From Axinella damicornis (taxonomy: Eukaryota; Porifera; Demospongiae; Axinellida; Axinellidae), in the NCBI GenBank assembly GCA_963931865.1, contig OZ007510.1, positions 6,177,399 through 6,241,398 on the forward strand: DNA of 64,000 bases. The letters run 5' to 3'. Positions 35,595 through 48,176 of this stretch are shown here, one piece after another. The notes beneath the pieces were generated by a model. It was given only the letters and a program-made list of their open reading frames with translations, searched no databases and was not told the origin of the DNA. The translations under genes were made by a program, and so were the position numbers. How positions within the stretch are numbered: position 1 is the stretch's first letter; each line of letters starts with the position of its first letter.

Positions 35595-38500
35595 ATGGAG
35601 AGTGCAACTACAGCGCAAAGTAGGCCTACAGAGCCTCAATCCGCTTGTGTTGTCTCAGATCAAGATCCAAGTTCTGTTTCTGGGGAACAGCAGAGCAGTG
35701 AGCAAGGAGGTGTGTGTGTAGGCGGTGGTGTAAATTTAGAAGGTGTAAATTTGCAGACCAAGAGTTCGGAAGAAGTTCATTATGGCCGGTCTCCCCCATC
35801 GTCATCAACTGGTAACACTCCTGTGAGTAGTCCAGTGTGTGCGAACTCAAAACTGACCGGTAAACAGCAAACTAGTGCAGTATCTTATGAGCCTGGTAGC
35901 TGGTGCTTGTACGCACACTGCACTGCAAGTTCCCAGACACCATTTAACGCCCAGAGGTCTGGGACTGAAAAAGATTTGTCACACTCTCAAGTGTTGCCCA
36001 GCAAACAAGGACATGAGGACAACAAAGATGCATACCACAGTCACATGCAGTCTGGCTATAAAAACACACCTGAAGATGCAACCACCAATGTAATGCCCAG
36101 TGAGAGTACTATTTCTTCAGAGCAATTGCAAAGGCCACAACAACAGTACGAGCTTCCCTCAGATGACTACCGGGGTAACCAAACAAAACTGGATGAAGGC
36201 AATCACTCCAATCCAAATAGCTCACTGATGCATCAGAACAGTGAAGCACAGACTCAGTATATTCATCACTCACATTCTGATGAAATGCACCTCTCTTCAC
36301 GGCAGCAGTTACAAGGCAAGGTTGTGCACTGTGAAGGAGAAGGAGATGCTCAAAGTTGCTCTTCTGGACAAGAAGCCCAAAGTGGCACCACTACCTATTT
36401 ACAATCTACTGACAATAACACCACCAGCAATCCACAGGATACCCACTGTGGTGCTGCTAACTATTCGCAGGATAACCAGGGTGATGTCGCCAACTGTTTG
36501 CAAGATGCCCAGGGTAGTGTCACCTATTTGCAGGATACCCAGAGTGGTGTTGCTACCTATTCACAGGCTGCCCATGAAGATACTGCACCCTGTCCACAGT
36601 TCGACACCAGTACCCAATTCCAGGCTGCGCAGAGTAACGCCACTATCTCTTCACAAGGCAGTACCGAATCACTGGATGTTCATGGAGGTACAGGAAACTA
36701 TATACAGGATCCTCAAACTACTGCCGGTACCTATGCACAGGATAGTAGTGGTACCTATTCACAGGAAGCTCAGAGCGGGACCAGTGCCTATTCACAGAAT
36801 GCCCAAACCAATGCCTATTCAGAAGATACCGAGAGTGGTACTGATACCTATTCACAGGATACCCATGGTGGTACTGATACCTATTCACAGGATATCCATA
36901 GTGGCACCGGCAGTACCACCTATTCGCAAGATGCTGCTGCTACCTATTCGCAGAATGTTGGCAGTGGCTATCTGCAGGATGCTCAAAGTGGTACTGCTAC
37001 CTATCCACAGGATGCTTATGCTAGCATCAGTTCCTATTCACAAACTGCCAATGATGGTAACAGTGCCTATTCGCAAGACACTCAGAGCGGTGCTGGTACA
37101 TATTCGCAGGATACCCAGTCTGGTATTGCTACCTATTCGTATGCTGCTCAGGGAGATACCATTACCTATTCACAGGATGGCCAGACTACCTGTTCACAAA
37201 GTGCAGAGAATATCTACCCACAGAGTGCCCAGACTGGTACTGGTACCTATTCACAGGATGCACAGACGTCCTATTCACAAAGTGCAGATGTCTACCCACA
37301 GAGTGCCCAGACTGGTACTGGTACCTATTCACAGGATGCACAGACGTCCTATTCACAAAGTCCGGATGTCTACCAACAGAGTGCCCAGACTGATACTGGT
37401 ACCTGTTCACAGGATGCACAGACGTCCTATTCGCAAAGTACGGATGTCTACCCACAGAGTGCCCAGACTGGTACTGGTACCTATTCGCAGGATGCACAGA
37501 CGTCCTATTCGCAAAGTGCAGATGTCTACCCACAGAGTGCCCTGACTGGTACTGGTACCTATTCGCAGGATGCACAGACGTCCTATTCGCAAAGTGCAGA
37601 TGTCTACCCACAGAGTGCCCAGACTGGTACTGGTACCTATTCGCAGGATGCACAGACGTCCTATTCACAAAGTGCAGATGTATACCCACAGAGTGCCCAG
37701 ACTGGTACTGGTACCTATTCGCAGGATGCACAGACGTCCTATTCACAAAGTGCAGATGTATACCCACAGAGTGCCCAGAGTACCTATTCACAGGATGCAC
37801 AGACGTCCTATTCACAAAGTGCAGATGTCTACGCCCAGACTGGTACCGGTACCTATTCACAGGATGCACAGACATCCTATTCGCAAAGTGCAGAGAATAT
37901 CTACCCACAGAGTGCCCAGACTGGTACTGGTACCTATTCGCAGGATGCACAGACGTCCTATTCACAAAGTGCGGATGTCTACCCACAGAGTGCCCAGACT
38001 GGTACTGGTACCTATTCGCAGGATGCACAGACGTCCTATTCACAACGTGCAGATGTCTACCCACAGAGTGCCCAGACTGGTACTGGTACCTATTCACAGG
38101 ATGCACAGACATCCTATTCACAAAGTGCGGATGTCTACCCACAGAGTGCCCAGACTGGTACTGGTACATATTCACAGGATGCACAGACGTCCTATTCACA
38201 AAATGCAGAGAATGTCTACCCACAGAGTGTCCAGACTAGTACTGGTACTGATTCACAGGATGCCCAGACTCCCTATTCCCAAAGTTCTACCAGTATGTAC
38301 ACTCAGGACTACGCTCAGGATACTCAGGATACTCAGAGTAGTTCCGGTTCCCAAAATTTGTGGGATGTTCAGGGTGGGGCCTATTCACAAAGTAATCAGT
38401 CTGGTGTTTCAGGCCAACAAACAACAAATGCAACCTATCCATGTAACAATGCTTACTCCTCTGAACAGTACACTCAGTATCAGTCGCAGTACCCTCAGCA

Positions 38501-41500
38501 GGAAGGCTACACTGCACAGTACAGTGATGGAACAACACAGCATAACAGTAGTTCCAGTGGTTCTGAATATGCCAACCATTATAATGGGTCGCAGAGTGGC
38601 TCATATTATTATGATCCACAATCGGCTGCTGCCCAACAGCACCACTCTACCCAGCAATATGCTCAGACTGAGCAGTCACAGCAACAAAGCCAGGTGTATG
38701 GCCAGGGCTACGCCAGCTATGGGCAGCAAGGCTATCAACAGGGCTACTACTCAAATGAACCTCAGACCGAGAGTGGCAGTCAGTCCCAAAATTACCAAGA
38801 CAGTCAAGAACAGTCACGCCACTGGGGACACGGCTTGTATGGAAATCAGAGCACTGGGTCTCACCCACAAAACCAGCAATTACATGCAGGCACAAATTAT
38901 CCTGACCCTCCTGACTCAGCCTCATCATACTATTACGAACAGCAACAAGGACCGCTGCCAGAGCCACAGCAATGGCCTCAACCACCTCCAAACCTGCCCC
39001 CACTTCCACCACCAGTTCTACCTCCGCATCCACCACCGCCTCTGCCCCCACATCCACCGCCAACCCTTCCTCCGCACCCACCCCCAGCTCATCCTCCACA
39101 CCCACTAATGCCACCGCATCCACAATTGCCACCCCTACTCCCACAGCCTCCACAACCACCACATGTACAACCACCACAGTCTCTCCCAGATCCACAATGG
39201 CCACATCATCCAGCTGAACCTCAAATGCCACAGTGGCTACAGCAGCAATACAGTCAAGATCGAGGCTATAACTCTGAGGCAGGATGCTCAGAACAGCAGC
39301 TTCTCAACTATCCTGGTTCTGCAGGACCATGGAGAGAAAGTGGTCATCGAAGATTCCGAGGTCCTCCCCACCACTGGCGCCAAAGGAGAGAGAGGCAGAG
39401 GCAGTCTCCGTATGACCGTGAAAAACGATTTGGTAGCATTTCTGGGTATGAGAGACAACATGGCAGGTCTCCATCCTTTGATTCAAGATCCTCTCCATCT
39501 GGTAGCTCTACTCCCAGCACCCAGGGCTATAGCCCAAAGTATAGCCCTTCAAAGAGTAGTAGTCCACAATGCATGGAAACTGAAAGCCAGTCCAGTCCAG
39601 GCCCAAAACAGTCACCAGTGAAAGGAAATTTTAAGGAAGATAAAAAAGAAGTTTCTACCACATTCTCAAAGCAGTTGCATGATCCTCGACAAACTCAAGC
39701 ACCACCTTCAAAGCTTCAAGGTGGTGAAGAAAAGCATTATACAAGAACGTCTAAGTATGCAGGCTTTGCAAAGAATCCAGTGCACAAGCGTAGCGCCATG
39801 TTGAAGCTGAACACATGGAAGCACAAATCACCAGATAAAACCAAAGGACCTCAGCTGATTCAACCACATCACCAAAAGTCTGAAAGCGATAAAGCAGATT
39901 CCACAGAGCAAAAACAGAGAAAGTCTGAGAAATCTAAAGCTACAGATGTGCATCTGTCCCCCAAGCCACTTGCCAGCTTCAGGATTCCTAAGCACAAGAG
40001 CAGTTCTGAAAAGAAGAGAGAAGCTACTGAGAGGAGAGAAGCTACTGAGAAGAAACACGCTATTGAGAAGCAACAAGCTACTGAGAAGAGAGAATCTACT
40101 GAGAAGAGAGAAGCTACTGAGAAGAAACATTCCATTGAGAAGCAACAAGCTACTGAGAAGAAAAGCCTTGGAATTCAAAGCCAACCTGAATCAACTTTGA
40201 AGACATCCATTGCCAAGAGCGACTCAAAGAATGATGTAGCATCTATATTGTCTTCATGTGACCCTACTGCCTTAAAAGCTCTTGCTTTAACGATTCAGCA
40301 AACATTGTTGGTAAGTTGTTCAAACCTGCAAATACATAGACTTTTGTGTAAGGTTGGGCTATCAGATACTTTCATGCTCAAGATACTAGTATTTGTGATT
40401 GTGTATATATACATATACCGTATACCGGGAAATTTTGGCGACCGTTTTAATTTGGCGATTCGGAAGCCAATCGCCAAATTAAAAAATCGCCAATATTGGC
40501 TGGCCAGATAGATCGTCTGTCGGCGCGGGCGGGAAGCAAGTTCTCAATGAGATTGCAAGACCTACCTACTGAGAGAGAGAGAGCATAGATAATAATTATA
40601 GTGTAGGGACTATATCTATGGAGAGAGGTCTGCGGAGAAGCACCTACTACTTCACAGACTGCACAGCGTATACAGACTGCTGAACATGCGGTCATGGCCG
40701 ACTGTGTACCTCGTGTACCTGTCCTTGGTCGCGTGCATCACTGCCACAGTGTACGCATCATGGGCATTGCTGACCTCCCAGATAGCTATTCGCCAATCGT
40801 GGGCCTTCAGATGCCGCTGAAAACGTGATGGCCATGACACTGCTCTCCGTTTCGTACGTCTTCATCCTGCTTCCCGATCTCGTGAAGTCAATTGTGTCAC
40901 GCTTGCGGTGCGCATAGTGACGTCATACTTTTCCGTCCTTTGCGATCGCCAAATTGTAAAATCACCAAATTTTATACCGAGCCATTTCAGGCCATTTCAC
41001 CATATTTAATGGCCGCCAAAATTCCCGGTATACGGTACTTACCTACTATTATTAGCGGGTACTACGTTTAGCGAATTGGGCATATAAGATATTGATTCTC
41101 TAGATCCGTTCAAGTGGCAACCGCGCTGCTGATGAGTTAAACTCGACAGGTGGAGCTTTCAGAATGATGTCTCAGGTCTTACTCTCACCTTGTGGATATG
41201 CATCCACCAACTCATACTATACAGCTAGTGTCGTTCCCATGCTTCTGAGGCAGCAAGCATAATTATGGATGCTCCAATTAGTGCACGTGTGTCACATTAC
41301 TGTGCCAATATTATTGTTTGCAGGTTCAAAACTTTAGCAATTCTTTTCCAAGTATAGTACCTGCAGACAGTAGTGGCCTAAAGGTATCTGTAATCCATTC
41401 GTCCTTTGTAGGGTACGTCACCTGTCGCCGTTGAGACATCAGTTGCTGCTAAAGTAACCAAATCTCCATTGGTAGGTTCCACCCACATGTAACTATATAC

Positions 41501-44042
41501 TTATATGTGTTGTGTACATATCCAATACCGCCATCGTAGTTTATCGCATATCGAGATAGTATTTTAATTACCTAATACAATGGTAGATCCGATCTAATTG
41601 AATTACGAATTCAGAAGCCTAATATACTGATTATTCATCGATATTCGTATTCAGAAAGGAAGTGGCCCAGCCGTCAGTAATGACCGTCAACTAAAACTGA
41701 AAGATGAACTCTCATCCCACTCTGTGCTTCTCCCATATGTCCCCTAAAAAACTTTTAGCATTGCACTTTCCTTGGTGTGCAATTTGAACTAAGTGGTACG
41801 TATCTACAATTTTATTTTCTTGTAGGCTATTGTTCCTGCTCAGAAAATATGCACAATTGAAATGGACCCAAGTTCTGCCATGGTCAGTGAATAGCCTCTT
41901 TCCCAATTATTTGTATGCTGGTATATATATAGTTCGCTGGAATTATGTTTCCATTGATATAGAGAACTCTGTTGTACTTGACCAGGTGTAGGGCTTTGTT
42001 TTGTTTGTTTGTTTGTTTTTTTTTGGGGGGGGAGGATTTTTATAATGACCACAATGGTGGCTAACGAAGACCTGGAGAAGGCAGAGCCACCATCGTGGTA
42101 ACCCCTCAGGGGCAATATAAATCCCCAAATGCCAGCATTGTAAGCAGCCCAGCCTCTCTTTAGGTGGGGTGCAAATAGCCTCGTTCCCAGGCCTACCCCA
42201 TTGGTTCTTTGGTTTGCGTTGACAATAATACACGGATGCGGAAGAGCAGTGAAGAACGGGGAAGACCTGCATCATTCATCACGTGAGTGACATCAGGTGG
42301 ACGCAAGGTGGACGTAGGGGGGCGGGGCCCATAGTCGTTTCAGCAGGTCCCGAAGCAGTTCATCATCCAGTCGGCTCGGTTCGAACGTTCCACAGCTAGT
42401 CGAGACTCTCATACGACCTACACAACTTTGTCGGCCAGTTTTTAAACTTATTTGCGGTTGGGCCACCCCCCCCCCCCCCCCATGTCCACCAGACATCAAT
42501 CACGTTATGGATAATACCAGGCCTTCCGCGTTTTTCACCGCATCTGTCAACGCAAACCCCCAAAAACGGGGTAGGCCTGGGAACGAGGCTAGGGTGCGAA
42601 CCCTCTTTCTTTTCCTAGTCTCTTTATTCTTTGGAACTACCTTAGAATTCTAAGATTCACAGGCCTCTATAGCAATTCTAAGATTCCACCTTCCCTTGTT
42701 CTATACATATGCACAGGAGTTGCAATCAAGTATTGGTGAATCTACCAACACCAGAACCATAATTGGTGACGTGGAGAACATGGATGTAGCCACGACTCTA
42801 CCACAGGTTAGTTTGATTCATTTGTATTGCACTGTTATGTTAATGACAATGTTGATGAGTCTATGCAAGAGCACATAAGTAGATCGCCCGCCCGGAGTAA
42901 GAGCGTGTAACTTCAATAGGTGCCCGTGGTGCAGGCGGAATACTTGAGTTGTACTAAAAATAGAACATCTGAAGCCATACGGCGGTAATTGTGAACACAT
43001 TAGCGAAGTGCGAAGATCTAAGTGGCTAGCAATTTGGCTCCAGCTGAGCTTATTTGAACCTATAACCCACCGTGGCGATCGTTGCTGATCATCAGATGTC
43101 GACGTCCTCCACCTCCAGCCTCAGGTAAGCACATCCACACAATTAATAACCGTTGTTGTGACTGTGTTTGAGTATTGACTAGGTTATAGCCTCGTACAGC
43201 CTGGGTACGAGGCTAACTAGGTTAGCCTTCAGCACAGCCGTAGAGCAGAGCGTTCTCTGGTAGCTGTCGCTGTGGCTTCCTGCAGTCACTTGGCTCAGAA
43301 CTACACAGCTGTGCACAACAACACAGAATAATGACCACAGTGTCGCCGCTCTAGTCAATTATCACTTGGCGGAAATAATCACTACAAGAGTGTTTAGACA
43401 TGCTATAGCTACTTTTAGTACAACTCTTGTATTTTGCCCGGTTTGAATTTCCCGGAAGTTACACGCTCTACTCCGGGCGGGCGATCTACTTATGCGCTCT
43501 TGGTCTATGTAATGTAGTGCTGTGTTTTGATGGCAGTTACTGCCATGTAGGATGCTGTATGAAAGTGCATTAGGATGCATGAGTTCCAAGTGCACAAGTG
43601 CACTCTCATCATCCTCCCAAGATAGATTGTGCGTTATACAATTATAAGCTACAAGAGAGCAATGAGCTACACATACTGGACTCATGTAGATGCAGTTGGG
43701 GGAGGCGAAAGCTTGCAAGACATCCGAAGAGAACTGTCATGGGCCATGCTAATGCGAACGCTATGAGGCAATTAAGAACTTGGGCCAGACGTCAGCACAC
43801 AGAGCTATGTTATGAGCCAGACTCACGTGGACAGCAGCTAAAGCTAATGAAGCTTGACGCACCGACAACCTGGTGCAATAGCGTCTCTGGCGTAGAGGAT
43901 TAGCACTGGGTCCAGGACTAGCACTGGGTCCAGGACACAAATCAGTAAGTACAAAGGTGACGTCCGGAGTACGAATGTCTCTCACGTCACAAGTCTAGTC
44001 CTGCCGCCTGATTCCGATAATGACACACACGCACACACACAC

Positions 44043-44087
<45 letters not shown>

Positions 44088-47000
44088 CACACGCACATAC
44101 ACACACACAGAGTCATGGACACACAATTAATGTACGTCATGCACTTTTATGTATTGTACAACTTGGAACTGCGAATACATCACATCTGTCTATATCGTAC
44201 CACAGAGTCGCAGGCAAGTTCCGACTACCTCACTGGAACCTACTGCTACTGACAGTTCTATGGCACCTTCACAGCCTCAGATGGCTGAAAAGGTAACAGC
44301 ATGGGTCCTTAAGACTAATATTGCATGAATCACTATAGACTGTGTGTTATTGCAAATGGTAGTCATGGTATGGCGAGGTATTGCACAAGTGTGTTCGGCG
44401 AGGGAAATACTACACACGAGAGCAATACCTCATCATGGCAATAGTTATACTTCACTACATAAACACTGAATGCACAGCACGGCAAGAAGCTTATAGAAAT
44501 AAGGTAATTACCTTTGTATGTTTCTCTTGATATACCCCATCCATATATTCACCTAGTTAATTAGTTTCATCTGCATAAGCTTTGTAGGAAACTTTAATAT
44601 TTGCGGGAGACAGTTTTACTGCTATTTCTGTGTAGACCTACCGATATTATGTGCCAACACCAGCTCTGTGCTTTTAATAGCTCAAATCTAGCTGCCATTC
44701 AAGCAAAGCTCACTCCCTCTCCCTCTGTCTCCCTCTCCCTCAACTGTGGTTTACATGCCGGTATGATTGGCCCATTCTGTGACATCAGTCACGTGATAAA
44801 ACTTACCAGCCCGTCCCTGCTTTTCCGTACTGCAACATTGAAAAGCTGGGTGGGGGGCCTGGGAACGAGGCTTGGAATTTGTGTTCTGCCTACTACATCT
44901 TGCTTGTTGCACTTTTATTTTATTTCAATCAATTCTCTCATTCTTCTGATGTAGGGTGTTGGAACAAAATCTGACCCGCCTCATATCATAGCTACTGTTG
45001 TACAGAAGCCACTGTTTCCTGTGATCAGCTCAGTACAAAGCCTTGCCGTACCTAACCAAAATACTACTCAGCAGTCGTCCTCACTGTCTGACACTGTCAC
45101 CAAACACAAAGTAACCACTGCTACCCCTGTAAGCAGCGAGGTGACGTTATCCACAGCTAACAGTTCCACTATTACTGCTGTTAAACCCATGGTGTCCTCA
45201 TCGTCGGTGTCCACATCGTCACCGTCTGTAGCTACCGTCACCAATCCTGTAGTTATTGGTACACTCCTCAAGGAGAGCATGTGCACAGTAAGTGTAGTTC
45301 CTTCAAGAATCGCTACACCAACTCCAATACCTGTTGGAGAGAGTCAAGTTCTTCTCACTAGTGCTACAGACTCTGTAGTTACAACCAGTGATCCAGAATC
45401 TTCACAACAAGCATCAGTAGTGAATAGCACATCACAGGCACCACCGTCTACCTCTGCAGATGTGTCTGAATCATCTGATTTAAGAAAAGAAATTAGCAAC
45501 CACCCAAAAGACGAATGTACTCCTGAATCAAAATCTGCAGATCTCAACTTGGCTCAAGAACTGAAACCATCACCTGATCCTGATGAGAGTTCTGATGCAA
45601 CTAGCAGTAATTCAGGTATGAAGCCAGAGTCCCAAGCACTTCCATCAGCTGATAAGAAAGGGATTGAAAGCGAGCGTCTACCTTCAGAAACCACGGAACC
45701 AGCCAGTATCAGGGAAATGTCTCACTTTCTTGATTACTTTGATCCCAGGTTCATGTTCAAAGAGTACAACCTGAGGCGCACTCACAAACCTCCTCCTCTA
45801 GTTGGAGTTGCAGGTGGCATGCCACCAACAAAGAAGCAAAAGAGGGAGCCAGAAGATTCAGCACAATGCAAACTGTCAGTGAACAAAGAAGTGAAGGCAG
45901 ACAGTGATTCATGTCGTCATGAAGCAGTTGCAGTTTGTGGTGACCAAGAACAGCAACCTGAAAGTGCATCTGTAGGAGAAAAGGACAAGCTGGATTCAGA
46001 AGCTGTGGATATTGATGGAACAATTGTCAAAGGAATGAAAGAAGGGAGTCACAATGAAAGTCGAAGTGATCACATGGATAAACCTCTTGCTGTTCCTTGC
46101 CAAAGCATGAATATTTCCACTGCAGTTGCTATTGCAAAGTCAGACTCGCCGACAAAGCAAGGGAAAATGAACAACAAGAAAGGAAATCTTTTGGAAGTCA
46201 TAGAAAGAATACGGCACAGTTCCCTTAGAGAATCTGATAAGCAAGAAGATATGGCAGCTGGCAGTGAGAAAACTGGCAGTGAGAAACCTGAATCCAAACA
46301 TGCACGGATGAAGAAGAGTTCTCCTGTAAAGAGATCTAGGAAGAGACGACAGTTAGCAGTTTCTGAGCAGAACAGTTACGAAACCATTGGAGATATTCTA
46401 CTCTGTGCACTCTGCAGACAAAGAGCAAACATCGCTGACCTTGGTTTTCTGTTTGGGCCGTACGAACAGAGAGGAGTACATGCGGCAAGTAATAGCCAAG
46501 AGGAGAGCATAAACTTGAGAAGCGATTCAGCGGACACAAAACTTGTAGACTTTTCTGTTTCTTCAAACCAACAGGTATCCTCTGAGAGTTTTTGGGTACA
46601 TGAGGACTGTGTTGTGTGGGCCCCAGGTGTGTGTCTGGTCAACAACCAGCTGATGGGCCTGGAAGAAGCTGTTAGTGATGCTACCAAGATGGTACGTAAT
46701 CTGCATGTAGCATGCACAAGGAGGAAATAGTGTCTGAGTTTGTAAAGGAATTTTCACCAAAGCCACTAGTGTGGTATTGCAGTGATTTTCTTGTTTCACA
46801 TAAATGCCCTACATATGAGGAGGAAACAATATGCTTTGGTAGTTGTCGAGGCAGTTGTGGAAAGTGGCAAGTTTGTTAGCCACTTATCAAAGAAGCTATC
46901 TGTGTTCTCCACGACACTGTAGAACCCACATATAAAGCAGCAGCCATGAGGTAGAGACACGATACTCCTCACCACTTACATACTGGCAAAATCCCTGGCG

Positions 47001-48151
47001 AAACCACTATACACATAGGTATGAGTGATTGGAGAGGGCTTTCTACGGAGGGATTGAATCGAAATTAGATTTGTTGGATTCACACTAGACATTGAATTGG
47101 GATGGTATATGATTAAGTGTTTACAACTTCCATACCCGGCAGGTGTGTAGCAGTTGCAAGAAGTCGGGAGCTACTCTGTGTTGTAGTACTCGGGGTTGCA
47201 AGGCTGTCTACCACTACCCTTGTGCATCAGACAGTGGTGAGCTACAACATTTCTGCACGCATAATGTGTAGGTTATTGTTTGGGTGAGCGAGATCGAACT
47301 CCGCACTGACAAGAAGTACATATATAAGCACTTGTTTTAATAAAACGCATGCAAATTTAATAGTTTGAAGAGGCTTGCGGTAAGTTAGTATGTATACCAA
47401 GAACACTTGTTGGCTGCAAGGATGGTGATGAACCTCTGAATACTGGCAGGGAGCCTATAACATGCAGGGGTGCTTGACCTTTGCCAGCATTAACATTTTT
47501 GGCCATTTTTACCAATTGAAATGCTTGCCAAATTTTCTCCCTATATTACACTCCTGGTAGGGGAAAAATTGTGCCGTGTAAATAATATAATGTTTGAGTA
47601 CTTAGGATTGGCCTACAGATTCTGACTATACCGCCGTGATCGCTATCATGTACTGACCTGAACGTAAAAAGTTGGTGCTGAAACTCACCTTGGTGGTGGA
47701 GATATGAGTCTCGACGTTAGCCGCCATTGCTCGAGCGCTCTCTTCGACATTCGGTGGCAGTACCGTTCTTTAGAAAGGCACACGAAGATTCTGACCACAC
47801 GGCCGTGATCGCTGTCGTTCACTGACGCATATATACTGAAACTCACCGTGCTGACTACGTTGAGAGTGCTGTAATAATGTCTTGTCTTCCTTTTGGTCGC
47901 CATTGCTCGCGATCGACCGAGCGTGGTTGCCACGTGGCATGTGCGTTAATTGGAACAAATTGCAATACTTAGCTTGCGATGAGTAGCAACCGGGTTTGCA
48001 ACGCGGCTACCAGGAGTGCGGTTGCCCCTTATTATGGTAATGAAACTTAATGGACTGATTCTCTGATATTCCAGGCTGTTCATTCAAGAGAGAACAGTTC
48101 CTAGTGTACTGTCCAAGGCACAAGGATGTGAGTTCTCGCCAGCTGTGTTAG
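35595..48151 (+). CDS. TCF20/RAI1-like nuclear protein with prion-like repeats and C-terminal ePHD
   Basis: The family binds chromatin and regulates transcription. Phase-consistent exons: 35595-40310, 41324-41383, 41412-41471, 41826-41882, 42717-42806, 44206-44292, 44955-46691, 47143-47236 and 48075-48151, about 2,325 aa. The first exon holds: a Ser/Gln-rich N-terminus; about 14 repeats of a 26-aa unit, VYPQSAQTGTGTYSQDAQTS plus YSQSAD (37200-38280); a QGYYS-type Gln/Tyr region; a Pro-rich run (38960-39190); Arg/Ser and basic regions; and a Lys/Glu repeat built on ATEKK(H/R) (40013-40170). The extended PHD finger spans the last three exons: CALC, VHEDCVVW, CSSC, CCSTRGC, HYPC and CPRH, the Cys/His pattern of TCF20 and RAI1. 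A GTG-led frame begins at 35562, but ATG 35595 is preferred. A further 18-nt exon at 41656-41673 is possible. A (CA)n microsatellite lies in the intron near 44030-44110. Confidence 0.88.
37200..38280 (+). repeat. In-frame 78-bp coding tandem repeat
   Basis: About 14 copies of a 78-bp unit encode 26-aa Gln/Ser/Thr/Tyr-rich repeats within the TCF20/RAI1-like protein. Copies differ by few bases, and two are shortened (near 37777 and 37830). Looser YSQD repeats precede the array from about 36410. Long frames in the other phases and on the minus strand arise from the stop-free repeat. Confidence 0.95.
40418..41035. mobile_element. MITE with TA target duplication (copy 2)
   Basis: Inverted ends are CCGTATACCGGGAAATTTTGG on the left and the reverse complement of CCAAAATTCCCGGTATACGG on the right, flanked by TA. 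It fills most of the first intron of the TCF20/RAI1-like gene. The interior has several copies of an (A)TCGCCAAATT motif near both ends and no transposase. Confidence 0.85.
42176..42591. mobile_element. Palindromic MITE, 9-bp TSD family (copy c)
   Basis: TAGCCTCGTTCCCAGGCCTA and the inverse TAGGCCTGGGAACGAGGCTA bound about 416 bp. Flanks are GGGTGCAAA (42167-42175) and GGGTGCGAA (42592-42600), 8 of 9 identical. Inner inverted blocks (TTTGCGTTGACA / TGTCAACGCAAA) lengthen the TIR. The interior includes a 16-nt C run (42466-42481). It lies in a TCF20/RAI1-like intron. Confidence 0.85.
43187..43215. mobile_element. Minimal palindromic element, 29 bp, perfect 9-bp TSD (copy d)
   Basis: Only the two arms remain, TAGCCTCGTAC and GTACGAGGCTA around AGCCTGG. 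Flanks are identical 9-bp repeats ACTAGGTTA (43178-43186 and 43216-43224). It is the shortest copy in the window. Confidence 0.85.
44021..44112. repeat. CA microsatellite
   Basis: (CA)n with CG interruptions lies in a TCF20/RAI1-like intron. Confidence 0.95.
47550..48033 (-). mobile_element. Dispersed repeat with TIR-like ends and exon-like ORFs (copy 2)
   Basis: The inverted counterpart of 4553-5190. Read on the minus strand it begins GGGGCAACCGCACTCCTGGTAG and ends TACCAGGAGTGTA. It keeps the MATKRKTR-type ORF with a following GTGAGT, and GCCGCCAT near 47720. It lies inside the last intron of the TCF20/RAI1-like gene in antisense orientation. Confidence 0.75.
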
Positions 48152-48176
48152 GTTGAAATCAAATATTTGAAGGGTC

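Noticed and set aside
36241..39108. Long His/Arg/Pro-rich frames within the TCF20/RAI1-like exon, on both strands
   Set aside because: Shadows of the 78-bp coding repeat. The main frame is continuous with conserved domains and in phase with the downstream exons.
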